Shown here: in pieces, positions 1-6,932 of the stretch
How positions within the stretch are numbered: position 1 is the stretch's first letter
How the letters are laid out: each line of letters starts with the position of its first letter
NCBI GenBank assembly: GCA_020249775.1
Contig: JADCFA010000006.1
Span: forward strand, 1-38,010
Origin: Roseomonas sp.
Lineage (GTDB): Bacteria > Pseudomonadota > Alphaproteobacteria > Acetobacterales > Acetobacteraceae
DNA: 38,010 nucleotides
Reading direction: 5' to 3'
Position numbers and translations under genes: made by a program
Notes under the pieces: generated by a model
The model's database searches: none
Seen by the model: only the letters and a program-made list of their open reading frames with translations
Told to the model about the DNA's origin: nothing

Positions 1-195
1 CGCGACAGCCTCGCTTTGCATCATGAGGCCGTGCCCTTTGACGCTGCCGAAGCACAGCGCCTGTCCGATCGCGCGGTTGATGTCCTTCGCGCCGCCGAGG
101 CCCGCGAATTGCCGCCCCGCATCGCCGCACAAGCCGATTTCCACCTCTGCCGCGCCTGCCCCTACGCGGCCCGCTGTTGGGAGAGACAAGCATGA
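1..195 (+). CDS. C-terminal fragment of a PD-(D/E)XK (Cas4/RecB-like) nuclease
   Basis: The open frame enters from the window's left edge and ends at TGA 193-195, giving the last 64 residues of a larger protein. The tail reads HLCRACPYAARCW, a C-x2-C-x5-C-W cluster like the C-terminal iron-sulfur cysteines of Cas4/AddB-type nucleases. The catalytic D/E-x-K part would lie upstream and is not visible. The next gene, a helicase, starts inside the stop codon (ATGA overlap), so the two are translated together, as expected for a phage-type nuclease-helicase-primase block. The family call rests only on the cysteine tail and the context. Confidence 0.6.
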   Translation, partial: RDSLALHHEAVPFDAAEAQRLSDRAVDVLRAAEARELPPRIAAQADFHLCRACPYAARCWERQA

Positions 196-1472
196 GCTTT
201 ACGCCCTCACCGCAACAAGAAGCCGCCATCAAGGCGATTGTCGATTGGTATCACCATCGCAGCGCGCGGCAGCAGGTGTTTCGCCTCTTTGGCTATGCCG
301 GATCGGGCAAGACCACCACCACCCGTTCCGCCATTGATGCGCTTGGCCTGGAGGAACAGCCGAACCAGGACCTCAGCAGCGCCGTGCTCTATGCCGCCTT
401 CACCGGCAAGGCCGCGCTGGTGATGACCCGCAAGGGCACGCCGGCCTCCACCATTCATTCCCTGATCTATCGCGTTTCCGAAGCAACGCCCGAGGAAATC
501 GCCCGTGTTGAGAAGGAGCTTTTTGACCTGCAACGTAGCCTCAGCCGCATGGGATATGCCGAGCGCGCCTTTGCCGAGACCCAAATCCGCCGCCTGGAAT
601 TGCGCCTGGCTGACATCCATCGCCCGACCTTTCTGCTGAATGAGCAATCGCGGCTGCGCGATGCGTCACTGCTTGTACTGGACGAGGTTTCCATGGTCGG
701 GGAGGAAATGGCCGCCGACCTGCTGGCCTTTGGCAAGCCAATCCTGGTGCTGGGCGATCCCGGTCAATTGCCGCCGATCAAGGGCACCGGCGCTTTCACC
801 ATGGCAACGCCCGATATCATGCTGACGGAAATCCACCGCCAGGCCGAGGAAAGCGCCATCATCCGCCTTGCCACCATGGCGCGGCAGGGCATTGAGATTC
901 CCCCCGGCGCGCATGATGCGCATGTCTGGAAAATGCCGCGCCGTGCGGTTGGCCCCGAGCAAATGCTGCGCGGCGGGCAGGTGATTTGCGGGCGCAATAA
1001 CACAAGGCTCTGGCTCAATAGCCAAATGAAGGCGGCGGCGGGCTTTCCCATGCCCTATCCGCAAGGCTGCGACGAAAAGATCATCTGTCTCAAGAACCGC
1101 CATGACCTTGGCCTGATCAATGGCATGTTCGTGACCCTCCGCGATATCGAGGATGACGGGCCGCTCAGCTTTCGCGCCAGCGTCACCACTGAGGATGGCG
1201 ACGAAATCTCCGGCCGCCACCGCTTTTACAAGGGCCATTACGACGAGCACATCCAGCGCGACCCGGAACGCGAAAGGCGCGACTGGCGCGATATGCGCGG
1301 CATGATCGAAACCTCCTGGGGTTACGCGATCACCTGCCACAAGGCGCAAGGAAGCTCCTGGCCCAATGTGATTGTCTATGACGATCAACTGTCGCGCACC
1401 GAGGAGGACCGCAAGCGCTGGCTCTACACCGCGATCACACGCGCAGAGCGTGGGCTGGTGATCCTTGATTGA
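192..1472 (+). CDS. ATP-dependent DNA helicase, RecD/Dda-like (SF1)
   Basis: This 426-residue protein probably unwinds DNA during replication or recombination of the element. Residues 34-41 form a Walker A loop (GYAGSGKT). Around D164-E165 is a Walker B motif (LLVLDEVSM), followed by the motif III-like GDPGQLPP. The C-terminus has the UvrD_C_2-type signature (ITCHKAQGSSW, then LYTAITRAERGL) typical of RecD2/Dda helicases. A TTG at 177 would add five residues, but ATG 192 overlaps the upstream stop as ATGA and is the better start. The gene overlaps the primase by 8 bp. All SF1 motifs look intact. Confidence 0.88.
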   Translation: MSFTPSPQQEAAIKAIVDWYHHRSARQQVFRLFGYAGSGKTTTTRSAIDALGLEEQPNQDLSSAVLYAAFTGKAALVMTRKGTPASTIHSLIYRVSEATPEEIARVEKELFDLQRSLSRMGYAERAFAETQIRRLELRLADIHRPTFLLNEQSRLRDASLLVLDEVSMVGEEMAADLLAFGKPILVLGDPGQLPPIKGTGAFTMATPDIMLTEIHRQAEESAIIRLATMARQGIEIPPGAHDAHVWKMPRRAVGPEQMLRGGQVICGRNNTRLWLNSQMKAAAGFPMPYPQGCDEKIICLKNRHDLGLINGMFVTLRDIEDDGPLSFRASVTTEDGDEISGRHRFYKGHYDEHIQRDPERERRDWRDMRGMIETSWGYAITCHKAQGSSWPNVIVYDDQLSRTEEDRKRWLYTAITRAERGLVILD

Positions 1473-4362
1473 CCTGAACCAGATCGATCCGGCGCCCATC
1501 CGCTACGATCTTGATGAGATCGTGCACCGCTTGCGCAGCAGCGCTGAGCGCTGGGTGCCGGCACTCTTTCCAAAGGGTCGCCGCCAGGGTGATGAATGGC
1601 GGCTGGCCAACATCCAAGGTGCCCCGCCACGCAAATCGGGCTCCTGCGTTATCATGCTGCGCGGTGATCATGCCGGGGATTGGCATGATTTTGACGGTGG
1701 CCAGGGCGGCGGGCCGCTTGCCACCTTGGCGCAGGGAACCGGCCTTGCCGATCGTGCGCTATTCGCTCATGCGGCTGGCATCACCGGCTGGCAGGGCGAA
1801 GGCCCCAAGCGGCAGGAACCGCCAGCAGCACCAAAGCCGGAACGCGATGCATCGCTCGACATCGCCTTTATTCGCGACAACGCAGCACCCATCCAGGGCA
1901 CGGCAGCGGAACGCTACCTTGAAGGTCGCGGCCTGATCGTCCCGCCCGATGCGGATCTGCTGTTTCACCCCGACCTCACGCATTACGAAACCCGCACCGG
2001 CTATCCTGCCATGATCGGGCTCATTCGCAATATCGCTGGCGAGGTGACAGCGCTGCACCGGACCTACCTTGCTGAACAGCCGGACAAGGTGACCAAGGCC
2101 AATATCGCAAAGCCGCGCATGATGCTTGGCAAGACCGCCGGCGGTACGGTGCGGCTTGGCGCAATCACCCCACAAGGCTTGCTCGGACTTTGCGAAGGTA
2201 TCGAAACCGGCCTTGCCGTCATGCGCGCCTGTCCGACCTTGCCGGTCTGGGCAGCGCTTTCCACGAGCGGCATGGAACAGGCGCAGCTGCCGCCCGAGGC
2301 AAGGCGCATTGTCATCCTTGCCGATCACGATCCCTCCGGCGCTGGGCTGCGCGCCGCGGAAGCCACCGTCGCCAAGCTGCAGCTTGAAGGGCGCGAGGTG
2401 CGCATCGCCATGCCGCAAACACCCGGCACGGATTTCAACGACATGCTGCTGCGTGAAGGTGGCCCCGCGATCCTCAAGCTGATCGAGGATGCCATCAGCG
2501 GTCAGGATGCAGCCAACGCGCAAGCCACACCACAAGCACCAGAGACAGGTCGGCATTTGCCGATCGGCTTTGTTGAGCCTTCGCAGCCCCTGCCGAGCTT
2601 GAGTTCCATTGAAGGCAATCTGCGCCATTCAACGCGGCGCGCCTGGTCGCTGCTCATTGCCTCTAACCGATCACCTTGGATTTTCCGCCTGGGCGGTCAA
2701 CCGACCTGGGTTGTGCCCGATGATGAAGGACGCCCTGCTGCCGCGACAATCGACATCGAACGCATGCGCCACATGCTGGCGAACCTTGCTGACTGGCGGA
2801 AACCTCTGGGCAAGGGCGAATCAATCCCAACACCGCCGCCGTCCAACGTGATCAAATCGCTGCTGGCAACGCCCGATCCCGCCTTGCCTGTTCTTGCTGG
2901 CATCGTCACCGCACCGGTATTCGGCCGCAACGGCTCCTTGCTGACAGAGCCCGGCTATCATCCGGATGCGCGGCTGCTCTATCACCCGCCGCCAGGGTTT
3001 GCGCTGCCACCCATCCCGGCCAAACCATCTGCCGAAGAAATCGCCGCAGCGCGCAGCCTATTGCTGGATGAGTTGCTTGGCGATTTTCCATTCACCGGTG
3101 AAGCGGAACGCGCGCATGCGCTCTGCCTGCTGTTGCTTGGCTTTGTGCGCCCGATGATCGAAGGGCCAACGCCACTGCATATGATCGAAAAGCCAACGCC
3201 CGGCACCGGCGCCACGCTGATGGTCGATGCCATTGCGACGGTGCTGACGGGCTCCAGCGCCTCCGTCATGACTGAAGGGCGCGATGATGATGAATGGCGG
3301 AAGCGCCTTACCGCGAAACTCCGGCAACTGCCGGTGTTGCTGCTGATCGATAACCTGCGCCAGGAACTCGATAGCGCAGCCCTGGCCGCTGCATTGACCG
3401 CACCGGCCTGGGAGGACCGCATCCTTGGTGTCTCGGACATCATTCGGCTGCCCGTGCGCTGCACCTGGGTCGCCACCGGCAATAACCCAGCCGTCTCGCA
3501 TGAAATCGCCCGGCGCCTGGTGCGCATCCGGCTGGACGCCCGCAGCGACCAGCCCTGGCGCCGTGAGGGCTTTCGCCATCCCGATCTGATGATCTGGGTG
3601 CGCGCCAATCGCGCACGGCTTGTGGCGGCGTGCCTGACGCTCTGCCAGGCCTGGGGCAGTGCCGGCAGGCCGCCCGCTACGCGCAGCCTGGGCAGCTTTG
3701 AGACATGGAGCCAGACCCTGGGCGGCATCCTTCACGTGGCCGGCGTGCCTGGCTTTCTGGGCAACCTGGATAAGGTGATGGAGGCATCGGATAGCGAGGG
3801 CGGTAGCTGGCGCGCCTTTATCCAGCTTTGGTGGGACCGCTTTGGCAGCGCCGAGGTGAGCGTCAGCGATTTGATTGGCTTCGCGAAAGATGCGGAGGCC
3901 AGCCTGCCCATCAGCGCGAAGAACGACCATGGCCTGAAGGTCGCCCTCGGGGCCGCCTTTACCAAGCTCCGCGACCGCGCCTTCCGCACCAGTGATCGGC
4001 TTGTGCATCTTCGGCAGGGAAAACTTCTGCACAATTCGCAGCGCTGGCGCCTCGCACCCGCCCAGGATGCGCCCGTGAATGGGGGTCTTGGGGGTCTTAT
4101 GGGGGTCTCTGATCTGAAGACCCCCATAGCTGGATCCCAGGAAATCCGCGGGTTTGACGGGTCTTGGGGGTCTTGGGGGTCTTCTTCCATACCCTACACG
4201 CGCGCGCACACGCGTGTGAATAAAAGAGAAGTCGAAAAAGACCCCCAAGACCCCCAAGACCCCCAAAGCGCAGTAAATTCAGATGCTTACGGATGGGGGT
4301 CTTCCGAAGAGAGACCCCCACAGACCCCCAAAGACCCCCATTGGCTCGAGGGCGTGCCATGA
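1465..4362 (+). CDS. Toprim-domain primase fused to an AAA-like ATPase half
   Basis: This 965-residue protein probably combines primase and helicase/ATPase functions. An N-terminal zinc-free region (about 1-110, with GDWHDFDGGQGG) precedes a Toprim core: E244-G-I-E247, then the D-x-D element at D287-H-D289 and FNDML near 320. The second half has a Walker-A-like PTPGTGAT near 578-584 in which the usual lysine is alanine, then LLLIDN, then ATGNNPAVSHEIARRLVRIRLD (a sensor/arginine-finger region, quoted in parts). The last ~95 residues are low-complexity GSW and DPQ repeats encoded by a 9-bp DNA repeat. The start is TTG 1465; an in-frame stop lies just upstream at 1459. It overlaps the helicase by 8 bp. 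Whether the ATPase half hydrolyses ATP is uncertain. Confidence 0.8.
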   Translation: MIDLNQIDPAPIRYDLDEIVHRLRSSAERWVPALFPKGRRQGDEWRLANIQGAPPRKSGSCVIMLRGDHAGDWHDFDGGQGGGPLATLAQGTGLADRALFAHAAGITGWQGEGPKRQEPPAAPKPERDASLDIAFIRDNAAPIQGTAAERYLEGRGLIVPPDADLLFHPDLTHYETRTGYPAMIGLIRNIAGEVTALHRTYLAEQPDKVTKANIAKPRMMLGKTAGGTVRLGAITPQGLLGLCEGIETGLAVMRACPTLPVWAALSTSGMEQAQLPPEARRIVILADHDPSGAGLRAAEATVAKLQLEGREVRIAMPQTPGTDFNDMLLREGGPAILKLIEDAISGQDAANAQATPQAPETGRHLPIGFVEPSQPLPSLSSIEGNLRHSTRRAWSLLIASNRSPWIFRLGGQPTWVVPDDEGRPAAATIDIERMRHMLANLADWRKPLGKGESIPTPPPSNVIKSLLATPDPALPVLAGIVTAPVFGRNGSLLTEPGYHPDARLLYHPPPGFALPPIPAKPSAEEIAAARSLLLDELLGDFPFTGEAERAHALCLLLLGFVRPMIEGPTPLHMIEKPTPGTGATLMVDAIATVLTGSSASVMTEGRDDDEWRKRLTAKLRQLPVLLLIDNLRQELDSAALAAALTAPAWEDRILGVSDIIRLPVRCTWVATGNNPAVSHEIARRLVRIRLDARSDQPWRREGFRHPDLMIWVRANRARLVAACLTLCQAWGSAGRPPATRSLGSFETWSQTLGGILHVAGVPGFLGNLDKVMEASDSEGGSWRAFIQLWWDRFGSAEVSVSDLIGFAKDAEASLPISAKNDHGLKVALGAAFTKLRDRAFRTSDRLVHLRQGKLLHNSQRWRLAPAQDAPVNGGLGGLMGVSDLKTPIAGSQEIRGFDGSWGSWGSSSIPYTRAHTRVNKREVEKDPQDPQDPQSAVNSDAYGWGSSEERPPQTPKDPHWLEGVP
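4081..4339 (+). repeat. Array of a 9-bp GGGGGTCTT unit, both orientations, inside the primase 3' end
   Basis: Exact GGGGGTCTT units lie at 4081-4089, 4090-4098, 4166-4174, 4175-4183 and 4295-4303. Reverse-complement AAGACCCCC units lie at 4117-4125, 4238-4246, 4247-4255, 4256-4264 and 4331-4339. One-mismatch copies occur at 4101-4109, 4311-4319 and 4321-4329. The unit is three codons long, so the array keeps the reading frame and encodes GSW or DPQ tripeptides. Opposed blocks could form strong stem-loops. AT-richer spacers (about 4217-4240 and 4270-4290) separate the blocks. An embedded replication origin is one possibility, since phage initiator genes can carry iterons internally. Confidence 0.85.
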
Positions 4363-4490
4363 CGCGCCGCCCGAACAGCACCGGACCGCCACGCGCGGGC
4401 CGATCCTCAAAGCCGGGCAGCGACGGTGTGCTCCGCCAAGAACCCCACCGCCGCCGCCCTCACCATCACCATCCCCATCAGGAGACAATC

Positions 4491-5042
4491 ATGGCTCTCT
4501 CGACTCTCCCCATGTCCGCGGCGCTGGCAAGCAGGCCGCCGATCATTTCCAATTGCGAGGTCGGCGCCGCACCGCGACGGGCTGTCCTGGCGCTTGATCT
4601 TGGCACCACCACAGGCTGGGCTCTGCGCTCAGGTACCGGCGCAATCACCTCGGGCACCATGACCTTTCGGCCAAGCCGCTTCGAAGGCGGCGGCATGCGG
4701 TTTCTCCGCTTTCGCGCCTGGCTGACCGAGGTCACACAGCTCGCCGGTGAATTGTCTCAAATCGCGTTCGAAGAAGTGCGCGCCCATGCAGGTACTGACG
4801 CTGCGCACCTCTACGGCGGCTTTCTGGCCCATCTTTCGGCGTGGTGCGAGGAACGCGCCATCGCTTACCAGGGCGTCCCGGTCGGCACGATCAAGCGCTA
4901 CGCGACCGGCAAGGGCAATGCCGACAAGGGAGCCATGATCGCTGCCATGCGGGCACGCGGCTTTGCGCCGACAGACGACAACGAGGCTGATGCGCTGGCC
5001 CTGCTGCTCTGGGCCACCGACGCAGAGGGAGGCCGGGCATGA
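4491..5042 (+). CDS. RuvC-like Holliday junction resolvase / RNase H-fold nuclease
   Basis: The product is 183 residues, close to bacterial RuvC in size. Acidic catalytic positions are visible: D36 in LALDLGTTTGWAL, E94/E95 in AFEEVRAH, and D163/D167 in DDNEADALALL. It likely resolves branched DNA made during element replication. The chosen start has GGAGA at 4481-4485 ahead of ATG 4491. An in-frame ATG at 4359, overlapping the primase stop as ATGA, would add a 44-residue His/Arg-rich leader; either start, or both, may be used. The TGA at 5040-5042 lies in a 16-bp sequence repeated at 5710-5725. Confidence 0.8.
   Translation: MALSTLPMSAALASRPPIISNCEVGAAPRRAVLALDLGTTTGWALRSGTGAITSGTMTFRPSRFEGGGMRFLRFRAWLTEVTQLAGELSQIAFEEVRAHAGTDAAHLYGGFLAHLSAWCEERAIAYQGVPVGTIKRYATGKGNADKGAMIAAMRARGFAPTDDNEADALALLLWATDAEGGRA
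5027..5042 (+). repeat. 16-bp direct repeat, left copy (gggaggccgggcatga)
   Basis: Identical to 5710-5725. It contains the last codons and stop of the resolvase gene plus an overlapping ATG. The two copies bracket the reverse-strand toxin-antitoxin pair. Confidence 0.9.
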
Positions 5043-5070
5043 GCCATCTCGCAAATGCGTGCCCGGGCGA

Positions 5071-5397
5071 TCAGCTGAGCGCTGAGAGTGCTGCCTCGGG
5101 CGCCTTGTCCAAAATCCGTAGCAGCGCCTTCGCAGGTCCCGCCGGCAAGCGCTTGCCCTGTTCCCAATTGCGCACCGTATCCACCGGCACGCCTAGCCGG
5201 GCTGCGAAATCAGCCTGCGTCAGCCCGGTACGGCGACGCACGCGTCGCGCATACAATGCGGCATCCTGCGCCGCTCCGGCATCATCCTCAGCCGCATGGC
5301 GCCGCAGATCAGCCTCTGTCGTGGCATCTACCCTGCGGGCGTCAATACGCCCCGCGACAGGCTTGCCGGCTTCAAGCTTCACGCGAACCGTCCCCAT
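5071..5397 (-). CDS. XRE-type helix-turn-helix antitoxin partner of a BrnT-like toxin
   Basis: The 108-residue product ends in a classic XRE DNA-binding fold: TGLTQADFAARLGVPVDT followed by VRNWEQGKRLPAG. Such proteins bind the toxin and repress their own operon. The start at 5397 is fixed by a strong AGGAGG about eight bases upstream, inside the toxin gene; the frame overlaps the toxin end by 26 bp, so translation is coupled. The order is toxin first, antitoxin second, as in BrnT/BrnA loci, but the antitoxin is HTH-type rather than the usual BrnA ribbon-helix-helix. It lies antisense to the phage-like genes around it. Confidence 0.8.
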   Translation of the reverse strand: MGTVRVKLEAGKPVAGRIDARRVDATTEADLRRHAAEDDAGAAQDAALYARRVRRRTGLTQADFAARLGVPVDTVRNWEQGKRLPAGPAKALLRILDKAPEAALSALS

Positions 5398-5653
5398 AGC
5401 GAGACACCTCCTTTGCATTTGCCTTGCGGGCGGAAATAATGCGCAACGCATCGCCGCGCGGCGTATAGACGACCAGGAACAGACGCGACCCGATGCGGCC
5501 AAGCACCTGAAAACGCGGCTCGCCATAATCGAAGCGATCGTCGCGTTCGATCAGGCGATCCGGATCGAGGAAAATCTGGATCGCATAGGCGAAGTCAAAA
5601 CCTCGACCAACAAAACAGGCTTCGCTCTTGGCGTCGTCCCACTCGAAATCCAT
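5372..5653 (-). CDS. brnT: BrnT-family ribonuclease toxin
   Basis: This 93-residue protein matches the BrnT layout. It begins MDFEWDDAKSEACF, has the central DRFDYGEPRFQVLGRIGSR segment and the LFLVVYTPRGDALRIISAR strand, and ends in KANAKEVSRY. BrnT folds like RelE-type RNases and cleaves RNA to halt growth when not neutralised. A second in-frame ATG at 5662 would add MVV; neither start has a strong ribosome site, which fits low toxin expression. Downstream is its HTH antitoxin with a much stronger AGGAGG. The pair is bracketed by a 16-bp direct repeat, suggesting a late insertion. Confidence 0.82.
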   Translation of the reverse strand: MDFEWDDAKSEACFVGRGFDFAYAIQIFLDPDRLIERDDRFDYGEPRFQVLGRIGSRLFLVVYTPRGDALRIISARKANAKEVSRYGDGSREA

Positions 5654-5709
5654 AACCACCATATAGGCCAGAGGCCGACAAAACCCAAGCCCTATTTTCA
5701 ACCGGGATG

Positions 5710-5725
5710 GGGAGGCCGGGCATGA
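5710..5725 (+). repeat. 16-bp direct repeat, right copy (gggaggccgggcatga)
   Basis: Identical to 5027-5042. It provides the ribosome site (GGGGAGG) and ATG 5722 of the next small gene, the same stop/start context that ends the resolvase gene. Confidence 0.9.
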
Positions 5726-5949
5726 CCCTGCACGGCGCACCAATGCTTGCGCAGAGTCCGCTCACGCGCCTGCGCAGCACAACCAACGACACCGAACTGA
5801 ACGCCATGCGCGCGGCCGCATGGCACCGGCATGGCGTGGCCAGCATTGCGGTGGATGACATCACCGATCCTTGGCTGCGCCAGGCCATCACCAACGAAGC
5901 CAATCGCCGCTGGGGGCGGCGCAATGGAGGAAATGATCATGGCCGCTAA
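5722..5949 (+). CDS. Small conserved-type phage protein, function unknown
   Basis: A 75-residue hypothetical protein without signal peptide or membrane segment, rich in Arg, Asn and Ala (for example DDITDPWLRQAITNEANRRWG). The ATG at 5722 follows GGGGAGG by a good distance. It overlaps the next gene (start 5939) by 11 bp, so it belongs to the same transcript as the replication genes. Without the toxin-antitoxin pair it would overlap the resolvase stop as ATGA, which supports it as a real member of the ancestral operon. No domain recognised. Confidence 0.55.
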   Translation: MTLHGAPMLAQSPLTRLRSTTNDTELNAMRAAAWHRHGVASIAVDDITDPWLRQAITNEANRRWGRRNGGNDHGR

Positions 5950-6493
5950 GCGAAAGAACAGAAATCCTACCAAGGCGCGTGAGGATTTGTCAGGCCCATC
6001 GAAATGGCGCTTGCAGCATGGCGATGTCGGGGCAGCGATTCGCGCAGCAGATCCGGAGACAGGCACGCCCATCATGCAGCGAAAGGTTGTTGACACGCTC
6101 TCGCAAATGCTCGCGCATGGTAGTATCTCGCGTGAGATGCATGAAGCGGGCTGCATCTTTCGTACGCTCTTTCGTAGTGCTGCACTGGATAGTATTGCGA
6201 CATCGCAATTCGTTCGTGTTGCTGCATCATCGGGCGATTGGCTCTCGGTCAGTCAACTTGATGCGCGGCGTCGCGTATTGAATGCACTCGATGTGCTGGG
6301 CGGCATTGACAGCCCTAGCGGTTCGATTGTGTGGCACGTAGTGGGGCTTGAGGTGTCGCTGCGTGCGTGGTCGGCGCAGCAAGGCTGGAATGGGCGGCTT
6401 GTCTCGGCACCCATTGCCTGCGGAATTCTTGTTGCTGCGCTTGGAACTTTGGCGAATCACTTCGGTCTGCTGCCGCGTTCGCACGCGGCTTGA
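5939..6493 (+). CDS. DUF6456-type phage protein
   Basis: The product is 184 residues. The C-terminal half resembles DUF6456, a domain common in alphaproteobacterial phage-like DNA: a segment near HGSISREMHEAGCIFRTLF, then GSIVWHVVGLEVSLRAW and APIACGILVAALGTLANHFG. The N-terminus is basic (MAAKRKNRNPTKAREDL). The start at 5939 follows GGAGG at 5926-5930; ATGs at 5924 and 5933 are too close to that site. It is the last gene of the replication operon before a 440-bp gap. A regulatory role is plausible for this domain but is not shown here. Confidence 0.7.
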   Translation: MAAKRKNRNPTKAREDLSGPSKWRLQHGDVGAAIRAADPETGTPIMQRKVVDTLSQMLAHGSISREMHEAGCIFRTLFRSAALDSIATSQFVRVAASSGDWLSVSQLDARRRVLNALDVLGGIDSPSGSIVWHVVGLEVSLRAWSAQQGWNGRLVSAPIACGILVAALGTLANHFGLLPRSHAA

Positions 6494-6932
6494 CGTGCTG
6501 TGAATGGGGGGAATTGCGGCGCGCATTCTCTGTTACAATTCTCCCCCTTCCGGCGCGTAAAACGAAAGTGATATACCTCGTGAAGGTCGAGAAATTGTGT
6601 TGAGCGGCGGTGACGCCGACGGGCAGTGGATCGAAGAACGGAACGAAGATTGTAGAGCAGGTCACGAGAGAACGCAAAGTCAAGATCTAATCTCCAATAA
6701 CAATATTTCTGATTACATGGTTCCTTCCTGGCGATTTCGTATGCGGGGGGCATTCGCGCTCGACATCGCTAGCGCCAGAATAAAAATATGGGTTGCAGTT
6801 TGCACCATAGCGGCGTGAATTCAATGACTTAGGTGCAAACCTAGGCCCCTCAGGTTTGCACTTGGTTGGCAACTAGTTTGCACCCAACACCCGCCCCACC
6901 CTTCCCGGATATCCCCCATGACGCTTCCCTAG
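6494..6932. other. Intergenic region, AT-richer, with repeats and an imperfect inverted repeat
   Basis: No convincing gene. A GGGGGGAATTG element near 6505-6517 faces CAATTCTCCCCC near 6536-6548, forming an imperfect hairpin just after the DUF6456 stop that could end the upstream transcript. Base composition drops in GC between about 6560 and 6800. The right part holds four TTTGCAC-type repeats (listed separately) immediately ahead of the methyltransferase gene and probably contains its promoter. Confidence 0.5.
6798..6884. repeat. Four GTTTGCAC-type repeats, possible operator or iteron array
   Basis: GTTTGCACC occurs at 6798-6806 and 6876-6884, GTTTGCAC at 6854-6861, and the reverse complement GGTGCAAAC at 6832-6840. 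The middle two form an inverted pair (AGGTGCAAACCT with CAGGTTTGCACTT). They lie 50-135 bp upstream of the first ParB-methyltransferase gene, where a repressor or replication initiator could bind. Confidence 0.7.

Noticed and set aside
666..1499. Reverse frame opposite the helicase
   Set aside because: No motifs; the forward helicase has all SF1 signatures.
4238..4264. CRISPR array in the 9-bp repeats
   Set aside because: Units are only 9 bp, adjacent or irregularly spaced, both orientations, and inside a coding frame; no spacers or cas genes.
5039..5725. Long forward frame across the toxin-antitoxin pair
   Set aside because: It runs antisense to two well-recognised genes and has no domain. 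Its end only mirrors the resolvase tail because of the 16-bp repeat.
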